A DNA stretch of 64,000 bases from Devosia sp. A16 (GTDB lineage: Bacteria; Pseudomonadota; Alphaproteobacteria; Rhizobiales; Devosiaceae): the NCBI RefSeq assembly GCF_001402915.1, contig NZ_CP012945.1, positions 2,023,501 through 2,087,500 of the forward strand, written 5' to 3'. Position numbers and translations under genes: made by a program. The notes under the pieces are model-generated. The model made no database searches. It had not been told where the DNA came from and saw only the letters and a list, made by a program, of their open reading frames with translations. Each line of letters begins with the position of its first letter. Position 1 is the first letter of the stretch. This document shows, in pieces, positions 1-8,502 of this stretch.

Positions 1-1
1 C

Positions 2-1225
2 GTGGTCGATCACAACGTCCCCACCACCGACCGGTCGCTCCCCAATCCCGACCCGGAAAGCGCCATCCAGATCGCCGCCCTGGCCGAGAACACCAGGGAT
101 TTCGGCATTGAGTATTACGACCCCTTCGACAAGCGTCAGGGCATCGTGCACATCGTCGGCCCCGAGCAGGGCTTTACCCTGCCCGGCATGACCATCGTCT
201 GTGGCGACAGCCATACCTCGACGCATGGCGCGTTCGGGGCACTGGCGCACGGTATCGGCACTTCTGAGGTCGAGCACGTGCTCGCTACCCAGACGCTGAT
301 TCAGCAGAAGGCCAAGAACATGCTGGTGCGTGTCGATGGCCAGTTGCCCGAGGGCGTCACCGCCAAGGACATCATCCTCGCCATCATCGGTGAGATCGGC
401 ACTGCCGGGGGCACTGGCCACGTCATCGAGTTCGCCGGCGAAGCCATCCGCGCGCTGTCGATGGAAGGCCGCATGACGGTCTGCAACATGACCATCGAGG
501 GCGGCGCCCGCGCCGGTCTGATCGCTCCGGACGAGAAGACCTTCGAGTATGTGAAGGGTCGTCCGCGCGCTCCCAAGGGCGCCGCCTACGATCATGCGGT
601 CGAATACTGGAAGACCCTCTATTCCGATCCCGATGCGCATTACGACAAGGTGGTGATCCTCGACGCTGCCAAGCTGCCGCCGATCGTTTCCTGGGGCTCG
701 AGCCCCGAGGACGTGATCTCGGTCAACGGCGTCGTCCCCAACCCCGACGACATCCAGGACGCCAACAAGCGCGCCTCCAAGTGGCGGGCGCTCGAATATA
801 TGGGCCTCCAGCCGGGCACCAAGATCACCGACATCACCGTCGAGCGGGTGTTCCTCGGCTCGTGCACCAACGGTCGCATCGAAGACCTGCGCGCCGCCGC
901 CAAGGTGGTGGCCGGCAAGAAGGTCGCGGCCGGCGTCAACGCCATGGTGGTGCCGGGCTCGGGCCTCGTGAAGGAACAGGCGGAAGCCGAAGGTCTCGAC
1001 AAGATCTTCAAGGATGCCGGTTTCGAGTGGCGCGAGCCGGGCTGCTCGATGTGCCTCGCCATGAACCCCGACAAGCTGAAGCCGCACGAGCGCTGTGCCT
1101 CGACCTCGAACCGCAACTTCGAGGGCCGCCAGGGTTTCAAGGGCCGCACCCACCTCGTCTCGCCCGCCATGGCGGCGGCCGCGGCAGTCACCGGCCACTT
1201 CGTCGACATCCGCGAGTGGCAATGA
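2..1225 (+). CDS. leuC: 3-isopropylmalate dehydratase large subunit (5' truncated by window edge)
   Basis: Large subunit of isopropylmalate isomerase, which interconverts 2- and 3-isopropylmalate in leucine synthesis with a 4Fe-4S cluster. The frame is open at the left edge and begins at the conserved [11 protein letters not shown] segment, so roughly 60 N-terminal residues lie outside the window (the family is about 470 aa). Cluster cysteines are visible in FLGSCTNGR and in [11 protein letters not shown] near the C-terminus. The small subunit leuD (minus strand near 23 kb) and leuB (near 20 kb) are elsewhere in the window, so the leu genes are not one operon. The base before the first codon belongs to the missing part. 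Confidence 0.97.
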   Translation: MVDHNVPTTDRSLPNPDPESAIQIAALAENTRDFGIEYYDPFDKRQGIVHIVGPEQGFTLPGMTIVCGDSHTSTHGAFGALAHGIGTSEVEHVLATQTLIQQKAKNMLVRVDGQLPEGVTAKDIILAIIGEIGTAGGTGHVIEFAGEAIRALSMEGRMTVCNMTIEGGARAGLIAPDEKTFEYVKGRPRAPKGAAYDHAVEYWKTLYSDPDAHYDKVVILDAAKLPPIVSWGSSPEDVISVNGVVPNPDDIQDANKRASKWRALEYMGLQPGTKITDITVERVFLGSCTNGRIEDLRAAAKVVAGKKVAAGVNAMVVPGSGLVKEQAEAEGLDKIFKDAGFEWREPGCSMCLAMNPDKLKPHERCASTSNRNFEGRQGFKGRTHLVSPAMAAAAAVTGHFVDIREWQ

Positions 1226-1229
1226 AATA

Positions 1230-1302
1230 CGGCAGTCGGCAGTCGGGACCAGGCAGTCGTTACGCTGCGCCTCTACTGCCGACCGCCGGTTGCCGACTGC
1301 CG
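1230..1302. repeat. GGCAGTCG-type palindromic intergenic element, copy 1
   Basis: Perfect 12-bp inverted arms, CGGCAGTCGGCA (1230-1241) and TGCCGACTGCCG (1291-1302), enclose further GGCAGTCG/CTGCCGAC units. The right arm ends two bases before the ATG of the metallopeptidase gene. That start has no separate Shine-Dalgarno sequence, so the hairpin could influence its translation. A related element follows the same gene. Confidence 0.75.
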
Positions 1303-1304
1303 CC

Positions 1305-1724
1305 ATGACCAATTCCTGGACCGATCGCCCGGCCCCCAGCCTCGACGATTTCGAACAGATCGCGGCGGCGGCTTTCGAGGCCCTGCCGCCCGAGTTCAAG
1401 GCGCTGGCCGGCAACGTCCCCTGCGTCGTCGCCGAATTCCCCGATGAAGAGACGATCCGCGAGATGGAGCTCGAAACCGAGTTCGACATCCTCGGGCTGT
1501 TCCGCGGCATCGGCCTGCCGCAGGGCGGCGCCACGCCGCAGACCGGGCAACTGCCCAACCAGGTCTGGCTCTACCGCCGCCCCATCCTCGACTACTGGGC
1601 CGAAAGCGATACGCAGGAAACCTTGGGCGAGATCATCACCCACGTACTGGTGCACGAGATCGGCCACCATTTCGGCTTTTCCGACGACGACATGGAAGCC
1701 ATCGAGGCGGCAGCGGATGAGTAA
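1305..1724 (+). CDS. Zincin-like metallopeptidase family protein
   Basis: A 139-residue acidic protein carrying the zinc metallopeptidase motif HEIGHHFGF near its C-terminus, followed by an acidic tail. Size and motif position match the minimal zincin family (metallopeptidase family of about 120-140 aa in alphaproteobacteria). The ATG at 1305 is chosen because upstream in-frame codons translate the palindrome and the leuC overlap. No signal peptide is seen, so it is probably cytoplasmic. Its substrate is not known to me. Palindromic repeats sit directly on both sides. Confidence 0.85.
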   Translation: MTNSWTDRPAPSLDDFEQIAAAAFEALPPEFKALAGNVPCVVAEFPDEETIREMELETEFDILGLFRGIGLPQGGATPQTGQLPNQVWLYRRPILDYWAESDTQETLGEIITHVLVHEIGHHFGFSDDDMEAIEAAADE

Positions 1725-1738
1725 GCCGTCATAGCAGC

Positions 1739-1784
1739 CGGCAGTCGAGGGGGCACTATTACGACTGCCTACTCCCGACTGCCG
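1739..1784. repeat. GGCAGTCG-type palindromic intergenic element, copy 2
   Basis: Inverted arms CGGCAGTCG (1739-1747) and CGACTGCCG (1776-1784) lie between the metallopeptidase stop and a convergent minus-strand gene. It is the same unit as the element at 1230-1302, with a shorter arm. It may serve as a bidirectional terminator here. Confidence 0.65.
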
Positions 1785-1798
1785 ATTGCCGTCACCGC

Positions 1799-2113
1799 TC
1801 AGTCCCGTTGGTTGCCGTCGCGGGGCACGAACTCATAGTAGTCGTCGAGCACGCCCGGTCGCTCGTCCTCGACCAGCAGCCCGTATTTCAGGCGGTCGAA
1901 CTCAGCGAACCATTCGTCCCAGGCGACGAGGTCGAGCCCGCCCGGCCGGTCGCCATACTGGTTCTCGCCGGCATTCAGTGCCTGCTGGTCGAACAGGATC
2001 CTCAGCACCGGCGGGCCGCCGACGCCGGTGGCGCGATCTTCCATCGCCGGGTTGCCGGAGCGCGCCGCCGCCCAGAGCCGGATATCCTCGTGCTTGGTGA
2101 GGACCTGAGTCAT
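1799..2113 (-). CDS. Small conserved hypothetical protein, paralogue of 3522-3809
   Basis: A 104-residue acidic protein with no signal peptide or membrane segment. The N-terminus (LTKHEDIRLWAAARSGNPAM) follows a His-x-x-Ile-x-x-Trp ... Ala-Arg-x-Gly-x-Pro-Ala pattern, also present in the 95-residue protein encoded at 3522-3809. The C-terminal halves share Trp/Asp/Arg-Leu positions and an aromatic-Glu-Phe-Val ending. Function unknown. It is convergent with the metallopeptidase gene and divergent from the GGDEF gene. Confidence 0.8.
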   Translation of the reverse strand: MTQVLTKHEDIRLWAAARSGNPAMEDRATGVGGPPVLRILFDQQALNAGENQYGDRPGGLDLVAWDEWFAEFDRLKYGLLVEDERPGVLDDYYEFVPRDGNQRD

Positions 2114-2293
2114 TTCGATGCCTTTCTGGTCGTCTTCAGTGCCGGGAGCTTAGCCCTAAATCCCTCATAGCTTAAGTGGTCGTGGCGCCTGCCGGTTCCA
2201 AGTCCGGGGCGCCTCATGGGCTGCCTGCTGTTAACCACTTCTTGTCGGCACGACCTTACTGTCGACAAGGCATCAGGGACGCGATTGCAGGGC

Positions 2294-3502
2294 ATGGCCG
2301 GAGCGAGCTTCATCCTCGCCATCAATCTATTCATTGCGGCGCTGTTCGCGCTCGCCTTTTTCCTCGTCGGTGTCTCCAACCGGGCCGACAAGGTCGCGCC
2401 GTTTTTCTCGCTCGCCTATGTGTTCGGGATTTTCTACATCGCGTCGGAATTCATCCTGCCGCTGCAGGATCACCCACAACTGGCCTACACCGCCGGTTTC
2501 GCCTTCTTTCATGGCGCCGTCACCGCGGTGACCCTCGGCGTCGCCCGCCGTTACCGGCCGAAGCTGCCCTGGACCGGTATCCTCGCCATCGCGGCCATCT
2601 CGATCGCCGCCAACTGGTTCGGCTACACCCTGCCGCACGACACGGTGGAGCGGAACCTCATCTACCAGGCCCCCTACGCCACATTGCAGGCCGCCGCCGC
2701 CTGGATCATCTTCGCCTCCCGTCGGCGCCAGCCCATCGATATCGGCCTGCTCGCGCTGTTCGCCTTGAGCGCCTTGCAGTTCCTGTCCAAGCCGCTCGCT
2801 GCCTTGGTGCTCGGCGGCTCCGGCGACAGTACCGCCACCTACCTTGCCACCACCTACGCGCTCTACTCCCAATCGCTGGGCGCCATCCTGCAGGTGGCGA
2901 CGGGGCTGCTGATGCTGATGCTGCTGGTGCGCGACATGCTGGTGGAGATCACGGCCCGTTCGGAAACCGACCCGCTGTCGTCCGTCTACAATCGCCGGGG
3001 CTTCGAGGAGCGCACCGCACCGTCGCTGCAGCACCCCGCCACCCCCACCGCGCTGGTGCTGGCCGACCTGGATGCCTTCAAGTCGATCAACGACAATTAC
3101 GGCCATGAGATAGGCGACCAGGTGATCATCGCCTTCGCCGCGCTGCTGCGCGACAGCGCGCCGCCCAAGGCGATTGTCGGGCGTATGGGCGGTGAGGAGT
3201 TCGCGGTGTTCCTGCCGGGCGCCAATCTCACCGTGGCCCGCCTCCTGGCCGAGACGCTGCGCGCCAGCTTTGCCACCCTGTCAGTGCCGGGCCTGCCGCC
3301 CCTCGTGCGCTGCACGGCGAGCTTCGGGGTTGCCGAACGGCTCGACGGTGAAAGCCTCTCCGGCCTCCGCCGTCGCGCCGATGCGGCGCTCTATACCGCA
3401 AAGCGAGATGGCCGCGACCGGGTGGTCTGCGCCAGCGACCCGCTGGCCGACGCCATGCCGGCACACCCGGTGGCCGGCACCTCGCTCGCCAGATCCGCCT
3501 GA
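2294..3502 (+). CDS. Membrane-anchored diguanylate cyclase (GGDEF domain)
   Basis: About seven hydrophobic membrane segments occupy roughly the first 220 residues, followed by a GGDEF domain making cyclic di-GMP. The catalytic motif is GGEEF at about residue 299, and the metal/substrate helix region (LVLADLDAFKSINDNYGHE) is intact, so activity is expected. The usual RxxD inhibitory I-site upstream of GGEEF is absent: the aligned residues read PPKA. The ATG at 2294 (MAGASFIL) is preferred over 2216, which adds a Cys-rich polar stretch before the first membrane helix. No EAL domain is present. Confidence 0.92.
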   Translation: MAGASFILAINLFIAALFALAFFLVGVSNRADKVAPFFSLAYVFGIFYIASEFILPLQDHPQLAYTAGFAFFHGAVTAVTLGVARRYRPKLPWTGILAIAAISIAANWFGYTLPHDTVERNLIYQAPYATLQAAAAWIIFASRRRQPIDIGLLALFALSALQFLSKPLAALVLGGSGDSTATYLATTYALYSQSLGAILQVATGLLMLMLLVRDMLVEITARSETDPLSSVYNRRGFEERTAPSLQHPATPTALVLADLDAFKSINDNYGHEIGDQVIIAFAALLRDSAPPKAIVGRMGGEEFAVFLPGANLTVARLLAETLRASFATLSVPGLPPLVRCTASFGVAERLDGESLSGLRRRADAALYTAKRDGRDRVVCASDPLADAMPAHPVAGTSLARSA

Positions 3503-3521
3503 CCGCTCTCGATCGGGCCGA

Positions 3522-3809
3522 CTAGTTCAGATCGCGCCGTTCGACGAACTCGAACGCCGTCTTGTCGCCAACCCTGAGCGCCAGATGCTGGCGGTCGAGT
3601 TCGGCGAGCCAGGCCGTCCACGAGCATGGGCTCATGCCGTCGTCTTGGCGCGGCGTTTCGGTGGGAGCGGCGGGGCGCGCGAATTTCAGCGCCAGCCGCG
3701 AGCGGACTTGCCCGCTGGGATCGGGAATCCGGCGCAGTGCCGGTTGCCCGTGCCGCGCCGTCACCCAGTTCTGGATGTCGCGATGTTCGGTGAGCGTGTT
3801 GGTATTCAT
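3522..3809 (-). CDS. Small conserved hypothetical protein, paralogue of 1799-2113
   Basis: A 95-residue soluble protein beginning MNTNTLTEHRDIQNWV and continuing with AR-x-G-x-PA, the same signature as the 104-residue protein on the other side of the diguanylate cyclase gene. The endings also correspond (FEFVERRD here, YEFVPRDG there). The stop lies 20 bp from the convergent GGDEF stop. The pattern resembles a common small alphaproteobacterial family usually annotated as hypothetical. Function unknown. Confidence 0.8.
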   Translation of the reverse strand: MNTNTLTEHRDIQNWVTARHGQPALRRIPDPSGQVRSRLALKFARPAAPTETPRQDDGMSPCSWTAWLAELDRQHLALRVGDKTAFEFVERRDLN

Positions 3810-4023
3810 CCTGGCCTCCCCTCAGATGCCGTAATTGAACCCCCAACGTCGATACGACGGTTCCGTTCCGCCCAGTTTCGGCTGCCTCCAACACGACAAT
3901 TATGACAGGTGGCGCGATGCCCTGCAGCCGATCTTCGTCGCCAGCCACTGAGCTTGTCATATTGACTTGGCCAAGCGGTTGATCGTGCGGGCAAGACGCA
4001 CGTTCCTCATTTCTGCAGCGGGG

Positions 4024-4647
4024 TCAGGCCCGGGCGCGCCGCAGCACTTTTTCCACACGCGTGCGCTTGGCGCTGGCCTCACTCGTGGCGAGACGCGCTT
4101 CCAGCAGGCGCACGAAGGCCGCCCGCTGCGCTGCGTCGATCACCGGCAGCGCCTGCTCGGCATACATCGGAAACTGGTTGGGCGCCGCGCCCTCGAGGCG
4201 CTCGAGAAGGATCGGCAGCACCTTGGCGCCACGGCCGGCCGCTGCCAGCTTGACCAGGATGGCGACCGCCTTGTCCTTGGCGATCACCGAGCCCTTGTCG
4301 GCCGCCACGATGATCCCGGGCAATTCGCCCAGCACCGCGTCGGGCTGCAAGGCGGTGATCGTCTCGATCGCCTGCAGCGCGCCCCAGACATTGCGGTTGT
4401 TCTTGCCGCCCAGCAGCGTCAGGAATGCCGTGGCGTGCGGCGCCACCAGTTCCGGCCTGCGCTGCCCGAGCTCGTACAGCACCTTGATGGCGTCGTTCGA
4501 TACCGCGGTGCTTCCGGTGGCCAGCGCCGCGGCGAGCTCGGCAATGGCGGCGACATCGGGCTTCGCGGCAAGCGCCTCGGCCAACTCGACATTGGGCTGC
4601 TCGTCGTTTCGTCCGAGCGCCGAAGCGAGCTTGCCGAGGACACTCAA
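4024..4647 (-). CDS. HEAT-repeat-like protein coupled to deoD
   Basis: A 207-residue, Ala/Leu-rich all-helical protein with repeated amphipathic helix pairs (VAAIAELAAALA, PELVAPHATAFLTLL, VLGELPGIIVAA), suggesting a HEAT/ARM-type scaffold. The chosen start is a TTG whose last bases form the deoD stop (TTGA overlap, 4647-4644), implying translational coupling. The longer reading from 4740 would overlap deoD by almost 100 bp. No catalytic motif is visible. It may bind protein or nucleic acid, but this is inference from the fold only. Confidence 0.75.
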   Translation of the reverse strand: MSVLGKLASALGRNDEQPNVELAEALAAKPDVAAIAELAAALATGSTAVSNDAIKVLYELGQRRPELVAPHATAFLTLLGGKNNRNVWGALQAIETITALQPDAVLGELPGIIVAADKGSVIAKDKAVAILVKLAAAGRGAKVLPILLERLEGAAPNQFPMYAEQALPVIDAAQRAAFVRLLEARLATSEASAKRTRVEKVLRRARA

Positions 4648-5357
4648 GCTCCGACCGCCGTATCGAGCGCCAGGGTGATCATCTCGCGCAGCGACGACTG
4701 CCGGTCCTCGGCGCTGAGTTCGGCGTGGGTGATCAGGCAATCGGTCATCGTGCAGATGGCGAGCGCCTGGCGTTCGAACCGCGCCGCCAGGGTGTAGAGC
4801 GCCGCCGCTTCCATCTCGACCCCGAGAATGCCGTGCGCCGGCAACCGGCCGTACCCGGTGAGGCCGGGCTCGATGTGATAGAAGATGTCGGACGAGAGCA
4901 TATTGCCCACGTGGTAGCGCATGCCGGCTTTCTCGGCTCGCTCAACGCTGTCGCGCAGCAGCGCGAAATCGGCGATCGGGGCGAAATTGAATGGCGCGAA
5001 GGCATCGCGCACGATGGCCGAATCGGTCGTCGCGCCCTGCGCGATGATCAGGTCACGCACCTTCACCTTGGCATTGAGCCCGCCGCAGGTGCCGACGCGG
5101 ATCAGCGTCTTGAGCCCGTAGACGTTGATCAGCTCGTGCACGTAGATCGACAGCGACGCCTGCCCCATGCCGGTCGCCTGCACCGAGACGGGCTTGCCCT
5201 TCCAGTTGCCGGTGTAACCGAGGCAGTTGCGCACCGAGTTCACCAGCTTGGCATCCTCGAAGAAATTCTCGGCAATCCATTTGGCGCGCAGCGGGTCGCC
5301 AGGCAGCAGCACCGCTTCGGCATAGTCACCGGGCTTGGCGTGATTGTGCGGGGTCAT
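4644..5357 (-). CDS. deoD: Purine nucleoside phosphorylase, DeoD type
   Basis: Phosphorolysis of purine (deoxy)nucleosides to base plus (deoxy)ribose-1-phosphate in salvage, cytoplasmic hexamer in the family. Diagnostic segments are LLPGDPLRAKWIAE near the N-terminus, the central RVGTCGGLNAKVKVRD, GVEMEAAALY, and the C-terminal TDCLITHAELSAEDRQ. It is 237 residues, normal length. The ATG at 5357 has a GAGAGG Shine-Dalgarno sequence; the 47-residue upstream extension translates a palindromic leader element and is rejected. The downstream HEAT-like gene starts inside its stop codon. Confidence 0.95.
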   Translation of the reverse strand: MTPHNHAKPGDYAEAVLLPGDPLRAKWIAENFFEDAKLVNSVRNCLGYTGNWKGKPVSVQATGMGQASLSIYVHELINVYGLKTLIRVGTCGGLNAKVKVRDLIIAQGATTDSAIVRDAFAPFNFAPIADFALLRDSVERAEKAGMRYHVGNMLSSDIFYHIEPGLTGYGRLPAHGILGVEMEAAALYTLAARFERQALAICTMTDCLITHAELSAEDRQSSLREMITLALDTAVGA

Positions 5358-5385
5358 TTTCGGCCTCTCGTAGTTTTGAGCGTGA

Positions 5386-5428
5386 GCGGCGTCAGGAAAA
5401 GTTGCGGACTTTTCCGGTTCGACGCCGC
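5386..5428. promoter_or_regulatory. Nested hairpin element in the deoD-argC divergent region
   Basis: Outer arms GCGGCGTC (5386-5393) and GACGCCGC (5421-5428) enclose inner arms GGAAAAGT (5395-5402) and ACTTTTCC (5408-5415) around a TGCGG loop. The same inner sequence and the same nested architecture recur at 12041-12082 upstream of an ABC exporter gene. It is 28 bases upstream of the deoD start and about 95 upstream of argC, so either transcript could carry it. Confidence 0.6.
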
Positions 5429-5523
5429 GAGAACGGAAAATCGCCACCATCCAAACCCTTTGCAGATGCCATGCGCAACCCCTATATGTCCGGCGCATTA
5501 ACCCCCTTTGCAGGGAGCCTCAC

Positions 5524-6474
5524 ATGGTCGCGAAAATCTTCATCGACGGCGAAGCCGGTACCACGGGTCTGCAGATCCGCGAGCGCCTCGCCGGCCGTCG
5601 CGACCTCGAGGTGATCTCCATCGCGCACGACAAGCGCAAGGATCTGGAGGAACGCAAGCGCCTCCTGAACCTTGCCGATGTGGCGATCCTCTGCCTGCCC
5701 GACGACGCGGCAAAGGAAAGCGTGTCGCTGATCGAGAACGACACCACCAAGGTGATCGACGCCTCGACCGCGCACCGCATCGCCGATGGCTGGGCCTATG
5801 GCTTTGCCGAGATGGACAAGACGCAATCGGCGGCCATCGCCGACGCCAAACGGGTCGGCAATCCCGGTTGCTGGCCGCAGGGCGCCATCGCGACGCTCCG
5901 GCCGCTGGTCGAGGCCGGCCTCGTGCCGGCTGATTTTCCCGTCACCGTCAACGGCATTTCCGGCTATTCCGGCGGCGGCCGCACCATGATCGAGGATTAT
6001 GAGCAGAAGGGCGAGGATGCCAACGAGTTCGCGCTCTACGGTCTCACCTTCAAGCACAAGCACCTGCCCGAGCTGCAGAAATACGCCAAGCTCCAGCACA
6101 CCCCGCTGTTCCAGCCCGCCGTCGGCAATTTCCGGCAGGGGATGATCACGGCCGTGCCGCTGCAGCTGTGGACGCTGAGCAAGGTGCCGACCGGCGCCCA
6201 ACTGCAGGCCGCCATCGCCGACCATTTTGCGGCGATCCCACAGAGCTTCGTCGATGTGGCGCCGCTCTCCGATCTCGAGCGCAGCCCGGAGCTCAACCCC
6301 GAGATTTACAACGACACCAACCGCATGCGGCTGCACGTCTTTGCCAATGATGCCAAGGCCCAGGCCCTGCTGGTCGCCGTCTACGACAATCTCGGCAAGG
6401 GCGCCTCGGGCGCCGCGGTGCAGAACCTCAACCTGATGCTCGGCGTCGCCGCGGACACCAGCTTGGCGGCTTGA
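5524..6474 (+). CDS. argC: N-acetyl-gamma-glutamyl-phosphate reductase, short type
   Basis: NADPH-dependent reduction of N-acetylglutamyl phosphate to the semialdehyde in arginine synthesis. The N-terminus MVAKIFIDGEAGTTGLQIR carries the nucleotide-binding loop. The catalytic Cys is in GNPGCWPQGAI, and SGYSGGGR follows. At 316 residues it matches the short (type 2) ArgC group common in alphaproteobacteria. It stands alone, divergent from deoD, and is followed by a mosaic palindromic repeat. Confidence 0.95.
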   Translation: MVAKIFIDGEAGTTGLQIRERLAGRRDLEVISIAHDKRKDLEERKRLLNLADVAILCLPDDAAKESVSLIENDTTKVIDASTAHRIADGWAYGFAEMDKTQSAAIADAKRVGNPGCWPQGAIATLRPLVEAGLVPADFPVTVNGISGYSGGGRTMIEDYEQKGEDANEFALYGLTFKHKHLPELQKYAKLQHTPLFQPAVGNFRQGMITAVPLQLWTLSKVPTGAQLQAAIADHFAAIPQSFVDVAPLSDLERSPELNPEIYNDTNRMRLHVFANDAKAQALLVAVYDNLGKGASGAAVQNLNLMLGVAADTSLAA

Positions 6475-6493
6475 CGTGTCCCGACTGCAACAG

Positions 6494-6612
6494 ACGGCCC
6501 CCTCCCATCCTCCCCCACAAGGGGGGAGGTGCCTCGCCGGTGCTTTGGGCACGATCCAGCCACAGCTCGACTCTTCACCTCCCCCTTATGGGGGAGGCCG
6601 GGAGGGGGCCGT
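6494..6612. repeat. Mosaic palindromic element (RIME-like), complete copy
   Basis: Perfect 13-bp outer arms, ACGGCCCCCTCCC (6494-6506) and GGGAGGGGGCCGT (6600-6612), enclose two hairpins, CCTCCCCC-acaa-GGGGGGAGG and CCTCCCCC-ttat-GGGGGAGG. It lies between the convergent ends of argC and a UbiH-family gene and may terminate both. Related copies occur near 15.9, 23.6, 33.1, 35.2, 40.2 and 53.0 kb. Confidence 0.8.
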
Positions 6613-6632
6613 CTCTCTCAGTAACGCAAAGC

Positions 6633-7847
6633 CTAGATCTGCAACCCGCGCAGCAGTTTCGGCCCGTTCCGATCGAGCCCCGCCGCACGGGCGATCAGCA
6701 GGTCCTTGACCGGCGGCAGCCGGTCGACCAGCCCCATGCCGAAATCGCGCAAAGCCCGCACCGGCGCCACGTCGTTCGAGAACAGCCGCACCATGCCGTC
6801 GGTCACCATCGCCATCAGCGCGGTGTCGAAGCGGCGCCAGTGCTGGTAGCGCTCGAGCACGTCGGCGGCGCCGTGATCCTGCCCGAGCCGGATCGCATCG
6901 ATCACCACCTCGGCCAGCGCCGCCACATCCTTGAGCCCCAGGTTGAGCCCCTGCCCGGCGACCGGATGCACCACATGCGCCGCATCGCCGATCAGCGCCA
7001 GCCGGGGCGCGACGAAACTCTTGGCCAGTTGCAACCGCAGCGGGAACGCCTGCAGGCCCTCTTCCAGCGTCACCGCCCCGAGGCTCGAGCCCATCACCGC
7101 CTCGATCTCGGCGGCAATCGCTTCGGGCGCCCAGCCTTTCAGCTCAGCCGCCCGTTCACTGCTCTCGGTCCACACCAGCGATGAGCGGCGCCCCGGCAGC
7201 GGCAGGCTGGCAAACGGCCCGGCCGGCCGGAAATGCTCGTACGCCGTGCCTTCGTGGTCGAGTTCATGCGTGATGGTGGTGACCAGCCCCGACTGCCGGT
7301 AGTCGTGCGAGATCACCTGGATGCCGGCCATTCGCCTGAGCGCCGACTGTGCGCCGTCCGAAGCAATGACCAGCGGCGCCGTGATGTTGCGGCCATCGGC
7401 AAGGCTCAGCCGCGCCATGCCGGGGTCGGCCGCAAAACCAGTGATCTCGACCGGCGCAATAATCTCGACGTCTTCGCCCAATGCCCCGAGCAGCGTCTCA
7501 GCGACGAGCTGGTTGGGAACCAGGTGCGCGAACGGCTCACCCGGCGCCACGTCGCCCATGAAGCTCAGGAACAGCGGTCGCGAAATATCCCCGCTGCCGG
7601 AATCCGTGATCTTCATCTGTTTGACCGGCTCGGCGCCGATCGCCATCGCGGTCCACACGCCCAGCTCGACGAAGATGCGTCGGACCCCGGCGGCGATGGC
7701 CGAAGCGCGCTGATCCTTGGGGACCGAGAACGGCCGGCGATCGAGCAGCGCGACGCGCAACCCCTTCATCGAGCGGGTCAGCGCCACCGCCATGGTGAGG
7801 CCCACTGGCCCGCCACCTACGATCACGATGTCAAAGCTGTCAGCCAT
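6633..7847 (-). CDS. UbiH/UbiF/COQ6-family FAD-dependent hydroxylase
   Basis: A 404-residue class A flavin monooxygenase of the type hydroxylating the ubiquinone ring precursor. The N-terminal dinucleotide motif is DIVIVGGGPVGLTMA. A central DG-type motif occurs in VIASDGAQSALRR, and the C-terminal FAD ribityl motif is ALIGDAAHVVHPVAGQGLNLGL. The ATG at 7847 has GGGAG upstream; the 33-residue extension before it is low-complexity and Arg-rich. The exact ring position (UbiH, UbiF or UbiL-like) cannot be assigned by eye. Confidence 0.9.
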   Translation of the reverse strand: MADSFDIVIVGGGPVGLTMAVALTRSMKGLRVALLDRRPFSVPKDQRASAIAAGVRRIFVELGVWTAMAIGAEPVKQMKITDSGSGDISRPLFLSFMGDVAPGEPFAHLVPNQLVAETLLGALGEDVEIIAPVEITGFAADPGMARLSLADGRNITAPLVIASDGAQSALRRMAGIQVISHDYRQSGLVTTITHELDHEGTAYEHFRPAGPFASLPLPGRRSSLVWTESSERAAELKGWAPEAIAAEIEAVMGSSLGAVTLEEGLQAFPLRLQLAKSFVAPRLALIGDAAHVVHPVAGQGLNLGLKDVAALAEVVIDAIRLGQDHGAADVLERYQHWRRFDTALMAMVTDGMVRLFSNDVAPVRALRDFGMGLVDRLPPVKDLLIARAAGLDRNGPKLLRGLQI

Positions 7848-8068
7848 GAGGAGAACTCCCGCTTGGCGGCTATGTCGACCTTCTGAGCGTCGCACGCAAG
7901 ACGGTCCTTTGCCGCGCCAGACGCTGCACAAAGCGTCAGCAGGCAATCAGATTCTGCTCAAATTCTATGCATGCATGTTGCGCGGCTGCGACCGCTGCAC
8001 GGCGTTCAGGCGCTAACCACGCGACTTTAATTAATGAAATCATACGCTTGGAGATTGCGGCCGCAGTT

Positions 8069-8083
8069 TGGCACGCGACTTGA
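8069..8083 (+). promoter_or_regulatory. Sigma-54 (RpoN) promoter of glnK-amtB
   Basis: TGGCACGCGACTTGA matches the -24/-12 consensus TGGCAC-N5-TTGC, with GG and TTG correctly spaced, 55 bases before the glnK start. The second ammonium transporter has the nearly identical TGGCACGCGGCTTGT upstream. This implies NtrC/RpoN nitrogen control of both transcripts. Confidence 0.85.
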
Positions 8084-8137
8084 GTCTGTATGTGCCGATT
8101 GGAGACCGTCCAAACCCACGTGTCGAAAGGGGCATCC

Positions 8138-8476
8138 ATGAAGCTGGTGATTGCAATCATCAAACCGTCGCGCCTGGAGGAGGTCCGCCAGGCCCTCAAC
8201 TCGCTCGACGTGCACGGCATGACCGTGACCGAAGTGAAGGGCTATGGCCGGCAGAAGGGCCATTCCGAGATCTATCGCGGCACCGAATATGCGGTGCACT
8301 TCCTGCCCAAGCTCAAGATCGAGATCGCCGTCGACGACGCCCAGTCCGACGCCATCGTCTCGGCCATCCGCGAGAGTGCCCAGACGGGCCGCATCGGCGA
8401 CGGCAAGATTTTCGTGCTCGACCTGTTGGCCGTCACCCGCATCCGCACCGGCGAAACCGGCGCGGCCGCGCTCTGA
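8138..8476 (+). CDS. glnK: PII nitrogen regulatory protein
   Basis: A 112-residue PII signal protein that senses 2-oxoglutarate and ATP/ADP and, in this gene pairing, usually gates the AmtB channel. The N-terminus MKLVIAIIKPSRLEEVRQAL is canonical. The T-loop contains the uridylylation tyrosine, Tyr51, in RGTEYAV, and the C-terminal LLAVTRIRTGETGAAAL is intact. The ATG at 8138 is preferred over an upstream in-frame codon because of the GAAAGGGG ribosome site and the family N-terminus. amtB follows 26 bp downstream in the same sigma-54 transcript. Confidence 0.96.
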   Translation: MKLVIAIIKPSRLEEVRQALNSLDVHGMTVTEVKGYGRQKGHSEIYRGTEYAVHFLPKLKIEIAVDDAQSDAIVSAIRESAQTGRIGDGKIFVLDLLAVTRIRTGETGAAAL

Positions 8477-8502
8477 TGCCGCTACCCTCTGGAGAAACAC
8501 CA

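Noticed and set aside
5358-5498. N-terminal extension of DeoD
   Set aside because: It translates the nested hairpin element (EKSATFP). The ATG at 5357 has the ribosome site and the family N-terminus.
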